Below the pieces are notes generated by a model. It made no database searches and was not told where the DNA came from. It worked only from the letters and a program-made list of their open reading frames with translations. DNA of 64,000 nt from Nocardioides sp. Root1257 (GTDB lineage: Bacteria; Actinomycetota; Actinomycetes; Propionibacteriales; Nocardioidaceae), in contig NZ_LMDV01000009.1 in assembly GCF_001425175.1 (NCBI RefSeq), forward strand, positions 622,356 through 686,355. The letters run 5' to 3'. The stretch's first letter is position 1; the number at the start of each line of letters is the position of its first letter. Shown here in pieces: positions 50,405 through 58,929 of this stretch. Both the position numbers and the translations under genes were made by a program.

Positions 50405-51187
50405 TCACGAACGCTTCGGCGGCAGCGGGACGAACATGGAGGTGCGGGCGGCGTACTCGGGGTAGCCGGGGCGCTGCATCATGGTCCGCTCGAGGAGGCG
50501 GGCGCCGGTGATCCAGACGAGCCAGACCGTCATCGCGACGGGAGCGAGCAGCGCGACCAGCCCGGGCAGCCAGCCGGAGGCCAGGCCGCCGGCGAGCCAG
50601 ATGCCCCACCAGACGCAGGCGTCGCCGAAGTAGTTCGGGTGCCGCGACCAGGACCAGAGGCCGCGGTTCAGGACAGGGCCACGGTCGGGGTCGCGCTTGT
50701 ACGCCGCGAGCTGGGCGTCGCCGACGGTCTCGAAGACGACGCCGAGGAGCCAGACGGCGACGCCGACCCAGACGACCCACGACCAGGAGAGCCCGGCGAC
50801 GGCGGCGGCCTGGAGGGGGAGCGAGACGAGCCAGACGGCGGCGCCCTGGACGAGGAACACGCGTCGGACGGCGACCCCCATCCCGACCTCGGGCAGGGGT
50901 CCGCCGAGGACGGCGAGGTAGCGCGGGTCCTCGCCGTGGCTGCGGGAGCGGGTGAAGATGTGCGAGGAGAGCCGCCCGGCCCAGACCCCGACCAGCGCGA
51001 CGAGCAGCCAGCTCTGCCAGGTGCCGGAGGAGAGGGCGCAGACGAGCGCGACGACCAGCAGGGCGATGCCCCAGGCGGTGTCGACCACCGACACCCGTCC
51101 GGCGCGGGCGGCGACCACGGCCGTCAGGGTCATCACCAGCGCCGCCGCGGCCAGCGAGAGACCGGCGACGACCAGGACGTCAGGCAC
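50405..51187 (-). CDS. DUF1295 membrane protein (steroid reductase/methyltransferase fold)
   Basis: This 260-residue protein has about seven helices. Its C-terminal block NRGLWSWSRHPNYFGDACVWWG is the NADPH- or SAM-contacting signature of the 5-alpha-reductase / isoprenylcysteine methyltransferase superfamily, and LERTMMQRPGYPEYAART ends it. In M. tuberculosis the syntenic gene is Rv0446c in the sigK locus; the reaction is unproven. Its start overlaps the end of the CFA-synthase-like gene by eight bases, making it the last gene of the sigK operon. Confidence 0.88.
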   Translation of the reverse strand: MPDVLVVAGLSLAAAALVMTLTAVVAARAGRVSVVDTAWGIALLVVALVCALSSGTWQSWLLVALVGVWAGRLSSHIFTRSRSHGEDPRYLAVLGGPLPEVGMGVAVRRVFLVQGAAVWLVSLPLQAAAVAGLSWSWVVWVGVAVWLLGVVFETVGDAQLAAYKRDPDRGPVLNRGLWSWSRHPNYFGDACVWWGIWLAGGLASGWLPGLVALLAPVAMTVWLVWITGARLLERTMMQRPGYPEYAARTSMFVPLPPKRS

Positions 51188-52415
51188 GGGCGCGCTCGAG
51201 CAGCACCTGCTCCACGTCCAGGTAGCCCGACGCGAAGCCGGCCCGCGAGTAGCAGAGGTAGAAGTGCCACATCCGCAGGAACGTCTCGTCGAAGCCGAGC
51301 CGGCGCACCGCGTCGGCGTGCTCGAGGAAGGTGTCGTCCCACCGGCGCAGCGTCTCGGCGTAGTCCTGGCCGAACGCCATCCGGTCGCTCACCCGCAGCG
51401 ACGTGTGCTCGCGGGTGACCTCGTCGATCGCCTGCGCGGACGGCAGGAAGCCGCCCGGGAAGATGTACTTGTTGATCCAGGTGAAGCTGCCCCGGGTCGC
51501 GAGCATCCGGTCGTGCGGCATCAGGATCGCCTGGATCGCCGCCCGACCGCCCGGCGCGAGCAGCGAGTCGATCGTGGCGAAGTACGTCGGCCAGTACTCG
51601 GCCCCGACCGCCTCGATCATCTCGACGCTGAGCACGGCGTCGTACTCACCGTCGACGTCGCGGTAGTCGCACAGGTCGACCTGCACCCGCTCGGTGAGGC
51701 CGGCGGCCTCGATGCGCTCGCGGGCCAGCGACTGCTGCTCCGAGGAGAGCGTCACGGAGCGCACGCTCGCACCGCGAGCGGCGGCGCGGATCGCGAGCTC
51801 GCCCCAGCCGGTGCCGATCTCGAGCACCCGGGTGCCCTCGCCGACCCGGGCGACGTCGAGCAGTCGGTCGATCTTGCGCAGCTGGGCCTCGCGGAGGTCG
51901 CCGTCGGGGGCGCCGTCGAACCAGGCCGACGAGTAGCTCAGCGACTCGTCGAGGAAGGTCCGGAAGAGGTCGTTCGAGAGGTCGTAGTGGTGCGCGATCA
52001 GCTCGCGGGTCTGGTCCTTCGTCGTGCGGTGCGCCCGGGGCATCCGGTGCTGCACGAGCGCGCGCAGGCGCTGGAGCGGCCGGGGGACGAGGTCGGCGAC
52101 GTCGGCGGCGAGCACGGTCAGGAACGGCGTGAGGTCCTCGGCGTCCCAGGCCCCGGTGAGGTAGCCCTCGCCGAATCCGATCAGGCCGTCGCGGCCCAGG
52201 CGCTCGAAGAACTCGTCGGGCCGGCGCACGGTCATCTCCGGGCCACCGAGGCCGAGCGTCTCCCCGTCCAGGTGCACGGTCACGGGGAGCCGGCGGATGG
52301 CGGAGAAGAAGAGGCGACGGGCGACGGCCGCGGAGATCGCGGTCCGCGGCCCACCGGGTACGGCGTCGAGGCCGGGCCAGGCGCCGGGGGTGGGTCGGGT
52401 CGGGGTGAGTGTCAC
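51180..52415 (-). CDS. Cyclopropane-fatty-acid synthase family SAM methyltransferase
   Basis: This 411-residue enzyme has the CFA synthase lipid-binding N-domain (about 1-120), HHYDLSNDLFRTFLDESLSYSSAWF, SAM motif I VLEIGTGWGELAI (about residue 196) and the late WINKYIFPGGFLPS. It methylates double bonds of membrane phospholipid acyl chains to methylene or methyl branches. The counterpart in M. tuberculosis is ufaA1 (Rv0447c), next to sigK. Its ATG overlaps the FAD/DUF1365 gene stop. Confidence 0.93.
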   Translation of the reverse strand: MTLTPTRPTPGAWPGLDAVPGGPRTAISAAVARRLFFSAIRRLPVTVHLDGETLGLGGPEMTVRRPDEFFERLGRDGLIGFGEGYLTGAWDAEDLTPFLTVLAADVADLVPRPLQRLRALVQHRMPRAHRTTKDQTRELIAHHYDLSNDLFRTFLDESLSYSSAWFDGAPDGDLREAQLRKIDRLLDVARVGEGTRVLEIGTGWGELAIRAAARGASVRSVTLSSEQQSLARERIEAAGLTERVQVDLCDYRDVDGEYDAVLSVEMIEAVGAEYWPTYFATIDSLLAPGGRAAIQAILMPHDRMLATRGSFTWINKYIFPGGFLPSAQAIDEVTREHTSLRVSDRMAFGQDYAETLRRWDDTFLEHADAVRRLGFDETFLRMWHFYLCYSRAGFASGYLDVEQVLLERARA

Positions 52416-54403
52416 CGGACTCCCTCCTGGTGGTGGTCGGGTCGGGGGCGGATCGGGAGCCGGCGGAGCCAGAGCGCGATCCCGTGCAGGCGGATGAGCA
52501 GTGCGCCCCGGAGCGCGGCCGGGGCCGCTCGGAGCGCCTCCCTCCGTGAGTGCTCAGCGGTGCGGTGCCCCGTCAGCGAGGCGCTGAACCTCGCCCCGTC
52601 GTCGGTGGTCAGGTTCACGCTGATGACCAGCTGGTCGCCGGGCACCGGCACGGCCAGCTCGTAGGTGCCGTCGGTGCCGTGGAACGGCGAGACGTACATC
52701 TGCTTCGGCGTCGTGGCACGGCCCTGCGCGTCCGGGTGGACGAGGTAGGCGTGCCGGTCGCCGTACGTGTTGTGCACCTCGACCACGACGCACGGCGACG
52801 CGGACTCGGGCGTCACCCAGAAGACGCTGATCGGGTTGAAGCAGAAGCCGAACGCGCGCGGCTGCGCGGCCATCAGCACCCGTCCGGTGCCGAGCTCGAC
52901 GTCGTGGCGGCGCAGGAAGTCGGCCAGGTTGTCGCGGATCGACCGGTCCGGGTCGCCGAGGTGGTCGCGGGCCTCGAAGCTGCCGAGGACCGGGCTCAGG
53001 ACTCCGTGGTCGGGCAGCGCGTCGAGGTCGACCAGCCAGGTGTGGGAGCGGTGCGTGAACGACCGCTTCCACGGCGTACGGCGGGTGTGCCGGATCGTCG
53101 TCGCGTAGAGACCGGTCGAGGCGGGCGGCTGGGGCTCCCCCCATCTGAGCCCCAGCCGCTCGGCGGCGGCCAGGCCCGAGCGGGCGCCGTCCTCGTGGAA
53201 GCCCCAGCCGTGGTACGCACCGGCGAAGGCCACCCGCGTGGTGTCGATCTCGCCCAGGCGGGCCTGGGCGGCGACCGAGTCCGGGGTGTAGAGCGGGTGC
53301 TCGTACTCCATCCGGTCGATGACGGTCGACGGGTCGACGAGGTCCTCGCCGCCGAGCGTCACCAGGTAGTGGGTGTCGGTGGGCAGCCGCTGGAGCCGGG
53401 TCAGGTCGTAGGTGACGGTGACGCTGCCCGGACGATTGGCGGTGGCGTCGACGGGACGCCGGAAGTTCCACGACGCGCGGGCGCGCTCGGCTCGCGGCAG
53501 CACCGACGTGTCGGTGTGCAGGAGCGCGACGTTGGGCGAGTAGGGGAGCGCGCCGAGGACCTCGCGCTGAGCGGTGGTCGGCTCGGCCAGGATCGCCAGC
53601 GCGTGGCTGGGGTGCGTCGCGACCACCACGCCGTCGTACGTCGCGACGTCGCCGTTGCCGTCGGTGACCTCGACCCCGGCGGAAGTCTCCAGGACGGAGG
53701 TGACCTTGGTGCCGGTGCGGACCTCGGCGATCGCGGCGCCGACCCGCTCGACGTACGTCCGCGAGCCGCCGGTCACGGTGCGCCACTCCGGCGAGCCGAA
53801 GACGCCGAGCATCCCGTGGTGGTCGAGGAACGTGAAGAGGTAGCGGGCCGGGTAGTCCAGCGCGACCGCCGGGTCGCACGACCACACCGACGCGACCAGG
53901 GGCTCCATGAAGTGCCGCTGGAAGTACGGCGAGAAGCCGCCGTCGTCGAGGAAGGAGCGCAGCGTCTGGTCGGCGCCCTCGGTGCCCATCAGGCGCCGGG
54001 CCCGCCGGTGGAAGCGCGGCACCTCGGTGAGCATCCGCAGGTACGCCGGGCGGCCGAGGTTGCGTCGCGTCGGGAAGAGGCCGCGCAGCCCGAGCGCGCC
54101 CGCCCACTCCAGTCCGGTGGCGTCGTCGCGGGTCGAGAGCGACATCTCCGAGGGTTGGGTGGCGACCCCGAGCTCGCGGAAGAGCCGCAGCAGCGTGGGG
54201 TAGGTGCGCTGGTTGTGGACGATGAAGCCGGTGTCGATGGCGAGTCCGTCGGCACCGTCGTCGACCAGGTGCGTGTCCGCGTGCCCGCCGAGCCGGTCGT
54301 CGGCCTCGTAGAGGGTGACCGACGCCGTGCGGGACGCGACGTACGCAGCCGTCAGCCCGGCGACGCCGGAGCCGACGACGGCGATCCGTCGGGGGTCGGT
54401 CAT
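52412..54403 (-). CDS. Fused FAD-dependent amine-oxidase-like oxidoreductase plus DUF1365
   Basis: This 663-residue protein has two parts. Residues 1 to about 430 are a flavin amine-oxidase-like oxidoreductase (IAVVGSGVAGLTAAYVA, RLGGHADTH, a late FAGAYHGWGFHEDG). Residues about 435-663 are a DUF1365 domain (RSFTHRSHTWLVDLDALPD, FNPISVFWV, VEVHNTYGDRHAYLV). M. tuberculosis has these as separate genes, Rv0449c and Rv0448c, next to ufaA1, so this looks like a gene fusion. The pair probably oxidises or processes the acyl chain modified by the CFA-like methyltransferase. ATGA overlaps at both ends. Confidence 0.92.
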   Translation of the reverse strand: MTDPRRIAVVGSGVAGLTAAYVASRTASVTLYEADDRLGGHADTHLVDDGADGLAIDTGFIVHNQRTYPTLLRLFRELGVATQPSEMSLSTRDDATGLEWAGALGLRGLFPTRRNLGRPAYLRMLTEVPRFHRRARRLMGTEGADQTLRSFLDDGGFSPYFQRHFMEPLVASVWSCDPAVALDYPARYLFTFLDHHGMLGVFGSPEWRTVTGGSRTYVERVGAAIAEVRTGTKVTSVLETSAGVEVTDGNGDVATYDGVVVATHPSHALAILAEPTTAQREVLGALPYSPNVALLHTDTSVLPRAERARASWNFRRPVDATANRPGSVTVTYDLTRLQRLPTDTHYLVTLGGEDLVDPSTVIDRMEYEHPLYTPDSVAAQARLGEIDTTRVAFAGAYHGWGFHEDGARSGLAAAERLGLRWGEPQPPASTGLYATTIRHTRRTPWKRSFTHRSHTWLVDLDALPDHGVLSPVLGSFEARDHLGDPDRSIRDNLADFLRRHDVELGTGRVLMAAQPRAFGFCFNPISVFWVTPESASPCVVVEVHNTYGDRHAYLVHPDAQGRATTPKQMYVSPFHGTDGTYELAVPVPGDQLVISVNLTTDDGARFSASLTGHRTAEHSRREALRAAPAALRGALLIRLHGIALWLRRLPIRPRPDHHQEGVR

Positions 54404-55143
54404 GCCTTGTCCCCGAAGTCGAACAGTGCGATCGGCTCCGTGGTCGGGGACGTCGAACCGCCCTCGGGCTCGACGGTGATGCCGGCGCCGGTGGCGGTCG
54501 CCGCGTCGCCCTTGAGCAGCACGGTCTGGTCCGCCTTCACGGGCATCAGGCCGGCGGAGACCATCCCCTCGCCAGGCTGGTCCAGCCAGAGCTGGTAGAC
54601 CTTGCCCGCCGGCGGGGGCGGCATCTTCTCGGTGACGATGACCGCCTCACCGAGCGAGTCGGAGTGCGTGACGGTGGCCTTGGCCCCGCCCGGGAAGTCG
54701 AGCGAGGTGCTGCGGGCGTCCGCCGCCGTGAGCACGGCGTCGGTGACCGACGGCGTCTCGGAGGTGGAGTCCTGCCAGGGCTCCTGCCACACGACCGTCG
54801 CGCCGGCGCCGAGGACCACGACCGCGGCGGCCGCGGCGAGGAGCCGGGCGCCCCGTCCGTGGCGACGGTGCGGAGCCGAGGCCGCGGGTGCCGCGGTGGG
54901 GGCCTCGGGCGGCAGCGGTCGGACCGTCGCGATGTCCGCGAGCACCCGGTCGCGCAGGGCGGCCGGCGGCTGGGTGGACGTCGTCTCGGCGAGCAGGCCC
55001 GCGGCCTCGCGGAGGCTGGTGACCTCGTCCTGGCACTCGTCGCACCCGGCGAGGTGCCGCTCGAAGGCGACCCGCTCGAGGTCGTCGAGCGCGTCGACCG
55101 CGTAGGCGCCGACGAGGGCGTGGATGTCGTTCGGCGTGGTCAT
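54400..55143 (-). CDS. rskA: Anti-sigma-K factor
   Basis: This 247-residue protein has an N-terminal zinc-type anti-sigma domain with FERHLAGCDECQDEV (HxxxCxxC, about residues 29-36), one membrane helix (LLAAAAAVVVLGAGATVVW, about 105) and an extracytoplasmic RskA domain with LGEAVIVTEKMPPPPAGKVYQLWL and a FDFGDKA end. It would hold SigK at the membrane until regulated proteolysis releases it. Four-base overlaps with sigK upstream and the FAD/DUF1365 gene downstream. Confidence 0.93.
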   Translation of the reverse strand: MTTPNDIHALVGAYAVDALDDLERVAFERHLAGCDECQDEVTSLREAAGLLAETTSTQPPAALRDRVLADIATVRPLPPEAPTAAPAASAPHRRHGRGARLLAAAAAVVVLGAGATVVWQEPWQDSTSETPSVTDAVLTAADARSTSLDFPGGAKATVTHSDSLGEAVIVTEKMPPPPAGKVYQLWLDQPGEGMVSAGLMPVKADQTVLLKGDAATATGAGITVEPEGGSTSPTTEPIALFDFGDKA

Positions 55144-55763
55144 GAGCCGACCCCCAGTGCGTCGCGGAGACGGATCAGGCCGTCTCGTATCCGTGTCTTG
55201 GCGGTGCCGACCGGCAGCTCGAGCATGGTCGCCACCTCCGTGTGCGTGTAGCCACCGAAGTAGGCGAGGCCGATGGCCTCGCGCTGCACCTCGGTGAGGG
55301 TCTGCAAGGCCCCGCGGACGCGGTGGGCCTCGAGGGACACCTGGACCGCCTCGGCGGTGGTGTCGTGGTCGATCGGCTGGTTGCTCTGGTGGTACGTCGT
55401 GTCGCGGCGGGTCGCCGCCTCGGCGGACCGGACCCGGTCCACCGCCTTGCGGTGCGTGATCGTCAGGATCCAGGCGAACGGGCTGCCCTTGTCCGGGTCG
55501 TAGCGACCCGCGGTGCGCCAGATCTCCAGGAACGCCTCCTGGGTGACCTCCTCGGCCTGCGCCGGGTCGCGGACGACCCGCAGGGCGAGCCCGAAGACCC
55601 GCGCGGAGGTGGCGTCGTACAGGACGGCGAACGCTGACTCGTCGGCCCGGCCGGCCCGTCGCAGCAGGTCGGCGAGGTCGGGTGGGGAGTCCGCAGGGGA
55701 GCCGGGCTCCGGCACCCCGTCGTCAGACGGGGTGCCGGAGCTCACCGGTCGGAGGTGATCCAT
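55140..55763 (-). CDS. sigK: ECF RNA polymerase sigma factor SigK
   Basis: This 207-residue ECF sigma factor has region 2 (ALRVVRDPAQAEEVTQEAFLEIWRTAGRYDPDKGSPFAWILTITHRKAVDRVRS-type segment, about residues 55-110) and region 4 (LTEVQREAIGLAYFGGYTHTEVATMLELPVGTAKTRI, about 155-190). Synteny identifies it as SigK. M. tuberculosis SigK has a redox-active cysteine pair; this protein has no cysteine at all. The ATG at 55763 is 28 bases after the fasciclin gene stop, so sigK is probably expressed from the fasciclin promoter. Confidence 0.93.
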   Translation of the reverse strand: MDHLRPVSSGTPSDDGVPEPGSPADSPPDLADLLRRAGRADESAFAVLYDATSARVFGLALRVVRDPAQAEEVTQEAFLEIWRTAGRYDPDKGSPFAWILTITHRKAVDRVRSAEAATRRDTTYHQSNQPIDHDTTAEAVQVSLEAHRVRGALQTLTEVQREAIGLAYFGGYTHTEVATMLELPVGTAKTRIRDGLIRLRDALGVGS

Positions 55764-55791
55764 GACGTAGATCCTTGCCGATGGCCCTGTA

Positions 55792-56454
55792 TCAGCTCAT
55801 CGACGGCGGCATCAGCACCGAGTCGATGAGGTAGACGGTGGCGTTGGCGGTGGGCACGTTGCCGCAGACGACGACGGCCTTGCTGGCACCGACGGTGAAG
55901 TCCTCGCCGGAGCCGTCGACCTTCAGGTCCTCGCCCTCGAGGGTCTTGTGGGTGCCCGCGACGTCCTCGGGGGAGAGCTGGCCCGGGACCACGTGGTAGG
56001 TCAGGACCTTGGTCAGCGTGGCCTTGTCGGCGAGCAGGCCGTCGAGGTCCTTCTTCGGGACCTTCGCGAACGCGTCGTCGGTCGGCGCGAACACCGTGAT
56101 GTCCTCGGTGGAGTTGAGGGTGTCGGCGAGACCGGCGGCGCCGACCGCGGCGACCAGGGTCTTGAGCGCCGGGTTGGCGCTGGCGGCCGTGGCGACCGGC
56201 TCGGTGGCCATGCCGTTGAAGGAGCCGGCACCGTCGGCGGGGACCGCGGAGCAGCCGGCCCCGAAGGTCTGCGCGGCGGCGTCGGCGGCCGCCGAGGACG
56301 TGTCGTCGGACGGCGACTGGCTCGTCGAGGGCGAGTCGCTCGTCGTGTCGGAGGCGGAGCCCTCGGAGTCGGAGCCACCGCAGGCGGCGAAGGTGAAGGT
56401 CGCGGTGAGCGCCAGGGCGGCGAGCCCGGTCGTACGGCGGAGGGAGCGGTTCAT
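55792..56454 (-). CDS. Fasciclin-domain lipoprotein (MPT83/MPT70-like)
   Basis: This 220-residue protein has a signal peptide ending FAAC (lipid Cys at about residue 25), a Ser/Thr/Asp-rich linker and one FAS1 domain: NSTEDITVFAPTDDAFAKVP and ANATVYLIDSVLMPP. Two further cysteines (GAGCSAV and VVCGNV) match the disulfide of mycobacterial MPT70/MPT83, whose genes are SigK targets. It probably takes part in surface adhesion or cell-wall interaction. It is the first gene of the sigK operon, with GGAAGG eight bases before the ATG and a SigK-like promoter upstream. Confidence 0.92.
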   Translation of the reverse strand: MNRSLRRTTGLAALALTATFTFAACGGSDSEGSASDTTSDSPSTSQSPSDDTSSAAADAAAQTFGAGCSAVPADGAGSFNGMATEPVATAASANPALKTLVAAVGAAGLADTLNSTEDITVFAPTDDAFAKVPKKDLDGLLADKATLTKVLTYHVVPGQLSPEDVAGTHKTLEGEDLKVDGSGEDFTVGASKAVVVCGNVPTANATVYLIDSVLMPPSMS

Positions 56455-56488
56455 GGTGTTGCCTTCCGTTGAGGTCGGTACATGCGGT

Positions 56489-56515
56489 GTTCGGACCTGC
56501 GACCACGACGGATTG
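56489..56515 (-). promoter_or_regulatory. Predicted SigK-type promoter of the fasciclin-sigK operon
   Basis: Read on the minus strand, CAATCC (56515-56510) and CCGAAC (56494-56489) are spaced by 15 bases and each differ by one base from the CCATCC / CCGAAT elements described for mycobacterial SigK. They lie 35-61 bases before the fasciclin start. This supports an autoregulated SigK operon. Confidence 0.45.
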
Positions 56516-56543
56516 CCCGGGGCGCAGAAAAAGTCGGGAAGTT

Positions 56544-58079
56544 TCAGGAGACGATGACGACGACTTCCTGGATGCCGCTCGAGCCGTCCGGGAAGGGCGT
56601 GGCCCGCTCGGCGACCTGCGGGTCGCCGTCGCCGCTCACGGCGCGGCTCGAGAGCGTGTGCTGGCCGGACTCGGCGGTCCACGGGAGGTACCACTGGCGC
56701 CAGTAGTCGTTGCCCGCCGACTTGCCGAGCCGCGCCTCCTGCCACTCGCCGTCGTCGACGCGCACCTCGACCTTGTCGATCCCGCCCTGGTGCTGCGCCC
56801 AGGCGATGCCGCCGATGACGGTGCGGCCGGGGTCGATGGTCGCCAGCGGCTTGGGGGTGTCCACCCGGCTGGAGATCTTGATGGGGGCGTCGGTGGCCCA
56901 GTCGCGCTTGGTCCAGTACGCCTCCTGGTCGGCGTACGTCGTCAGCGTCATCCGGGTGATCCACTTGCAGGCGCTCACGAAGCCGTAGAGGCCGGGCACC
57001 ACCATCCGTGCCGGGAAGCCGTGCTCGATCCGCAGCGACTCGCCGTTCATGCCGACGGCGATCATCGCGTCGCGACCGTCGGTCGCGATGTCGAGCGGGG
57101 TGCTGATCGTCATGCCGTCGACGTCGGTGCTGAGGATCTGGTCGGCCCGGGTGCCGTCGATGCCGGCCTGCGCGAGCAGGGCGGTCAGGGGCACGCCGAG
57201 CCAGCGGGCGCCCCCGACGTACCTCCCGCCGACCTCGTTGGAGACGCAGGTGAGGGTGATGTCGCGCTCGATCAGGTCCATCGCCAGCAGGTCGTCGAGG
57301 GTGAAGGTGACCTCCTGGTCCACGTCGCCGTCGATGGTCAGCGTCCAGCCGTCGGCGTCGACGATCGGCAGCGTCAGCCGGGTGTCGACGCGGTAGAAGT
57401 CGTCGAGCGGCGTGCGGAAGTCGGTGATCCCGGGGACCCGCCGGTCGAGCCCGGTCGGGAAGGCCGGCGCCGGGTCGGAGGGGTCGGGGAGGGCGATCTG
57501 CGTGACGCGGGTCCGGTACGACGTGATCCAGCGACCGGCGCCGCCCATCACCGCCCCGGCGACGGCCAGGGTGCCGGTCGCGACCAGCACGCCGCGCCGG
57601 CTCGGACCGGTGCCCGTCGCCGGCGTCTCGCGAGCTCCGTGGGGCTGGGCCGCCCGGCACAGCCACCAGAGCGCCGCGACGCCGACGACCCCGGCCACCA
57701 GGCTCGGAAGCAGGTCGGTGACGGACGAGCCCGGCCGGTGCAGCGCGGCACCGGCCGGGATCGCGACCAGGACGACCAGCAGGGCGGCGCCGTACCTGAA
57801 GCGGCGCCGCGCGAGCAGGCCGGCGACGGCGGCGAGCACCAGCACGCCGAGGAGCACGGAGCCGACGAGGATCGTCTTGTCGTGGGTGCCGAACTGCTGG
57901 ATCGCCCACTCCTTGAGCGGGGTCGGCGTCAGGTCGATGACCTGCGAGCCGACCGCCAGGACCGGGGACGAGGCGGGCTCGGTCAGCGCCGCGACCAGGT
58001 GCCCGGCGGCCACGCCCACGAGCGTGGCTAGGACGCCGAAGCCGGCCCAGGACAAGGCATGGAGCAGACGGTTCCTCAT
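56544..58079 (-). CDS. Membrane-anchored molybdopterin sulfite-oxidase-family oxidoreductase
   Basis: This 511-residue protein has about four N-terminal helices (residues 10-150), a Tat-like SRRGVLVA at about 158 before another hydrophobic stretch, and then a sulfite-oxidase-fold Mo domain with the molybdenum Cys in ITLTCVSNEVGG (about residue 278), VPGLYGFVSACKWI, and a C-terminal dimerisation Ig-like domain. The function may be methionine sulfoxide or sulfite oxidoreduction; no heme partner is adjacent. It lies upstream of the fasciclin gene on the same strand with an 89-base gap that holds the SigK-like promoter. Confidence 0.9.
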   Translation of the reverse strand: MRNRLLHALSWAGFGVLATLVGVAAGHLVAALTEPASSPVLAVGSQVIDLTPTPLKEWAIQQFGTHDKTILVGSVLLGVLVLAAVAGLLARRRFRYGAALLVVLVAIPAGAALHRPGSSVTDLLPSLVAGVVGVAALWWLCRAAQPHGARETPATGTGPSRRGVLVATGTLAVAGAVMGGAGRWITSYRTRVTQIALPDPSDPAPAFPTGLDRRVPGITDFRTPLDDFYRVDTRLTLPIVDADGWTLTIDGDVDQEVTFTLDDLLAMDLIERDITLTCVSNEVGGRYVGGARWLGVPLTALLAQAGIDGTRADQILSTDVDGMTISTPLDIATDGRDAMIAVGMNGESLRIEHGFPARMVVPGLYGFVSACKWITRMTLTTYADQEAYWTKRDWATDAPIKISSRVDTPKPLATIDPGRTVIGGIAWAQHQGGIDKVEVRVDDGEWQEARLGKSAGNDYWRQWYLPWTAESGQHTLSSRAVSGDGDPQVAERATPFPDGSSGIQEVVVIVS

Positions 58080-58135
58080 GGGGGGTGTTCGGAGCCGCGC
58101 GCTCCTCGGATGTGCGGCTGCGGCAGGATGGTCGT

Positions 58136-58882
58136 ATGCCCGAGCTCGTGCACTACTCCACGGCCGACGCGGTCGCGACGATCACCCTCGACTCCCCGCA
58201 CAACCGCAACGCGCTGTCCCGACAGCTCGTGTCGGAGCTCTTCGCCGGCCTCGAGCGCGCTGCGGACGACGCCGACGTGAAGGTCGTGCTGATCACCTCG
58301 TCGGGCCGGGTCTTCTGCTCCGGCGCCGACCTCTCCGAGGCAGCCTCGGAGGGCATGGACGAGGGGACCCGCAAGATCGTGGCGCTCCAGCGCCTGATCG
58401 TGTCGATGGACAAGCCGGTCGTGACCCGCCTCGGCGGCGCCGTCCGGGCCGGCGGCATCGGCATCGTCGCCGCCTCCGACATCGTCCTCGCGGCCGAGGA
58501 CGCCACCTTCGCGCTCACCGAGGTCAAGCTCGGGCTCGCGGCCGCGATCATCTCGCTCACCGTGCACGCCCGGATGAGCCCCCGTGCGGCCGCGCTGACC
58601 ACGCTCGGCGGCGAGGTCTTCACCGGCACCGAGGCGGCGTCGTACGGCCTGGTGACCCGTGCGGTCCCGGCCGACGACCTCGACGCCGAGGTCGCGAAGG
58701 TCTGCGCCTCGCTCGCCACGGGCGCACCCCAGGGCCTGCGGGAGTCGAAGCGCATCCTCAACCGCGACCTGCTCGCCCGCATCGACGCCCACGGCGACGA
58801 GATGGCCGAGCTGTCCTCGCGCCTCTTCGCCTCCGACGAGGCCCGCGAGGCGATGACGGCGTTCCTGTCCCGGAAGAAGTAG
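58136..58882 (+). CDS. Enoyl-CoA hydratase/isomerase family protein (LiuC-like)
   Basis: This 248-residue crotonase has FCSGADLSEA and GGIGIVAASDIVLAAEDATFALTEVKLGL. The second catalytic Glu (TEVKLGL) is present, while the position of the first Glu holds Ile/Val in GGIGIVAASD. The TEVKLGLAAAIISL form resembles methylglutaconyl-CoA hydratases (LiuC) of leucine breakdown, which would complement the carboxylase operon 18 kb away, but the assignment is tentative. It starts at ATG 58136. Confidence 0.85.
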   Translation: MPELVHYSTADAVATITLDSPHNRNALSRQLVSELFAGLERAADDADVKVVLITSSGRVFCSGADLSEAASEGMDEGTRKIVALQRLIVSMDKPVVTRLGGAVRAGGIGIVAASDIVLAAEDATFALTEVKLGLAAAIISLTVHARMSPRAAALTTLGGEVFTGTEAASYGLVTRAVPADDLDAEVAKVCASLATGAPQGLRESKRILNRDLLARIDAHGDEMAELSSRLFASDEAREAMTAFLSRKK

Positions 58883-58929
58883 ACGGCAGGTAGGCTTGTC
58901 GACTCGCTGAACGGGTTGAGGGGACAGGC

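Noticed and set aside
58907..58928. GGTTGAGGGGACAGGCG resembling the palindromic repeat ends
   Set aside because: It matches only part of one arm, lacks the ACCACC end and cannot fold like the four in-gene copies.
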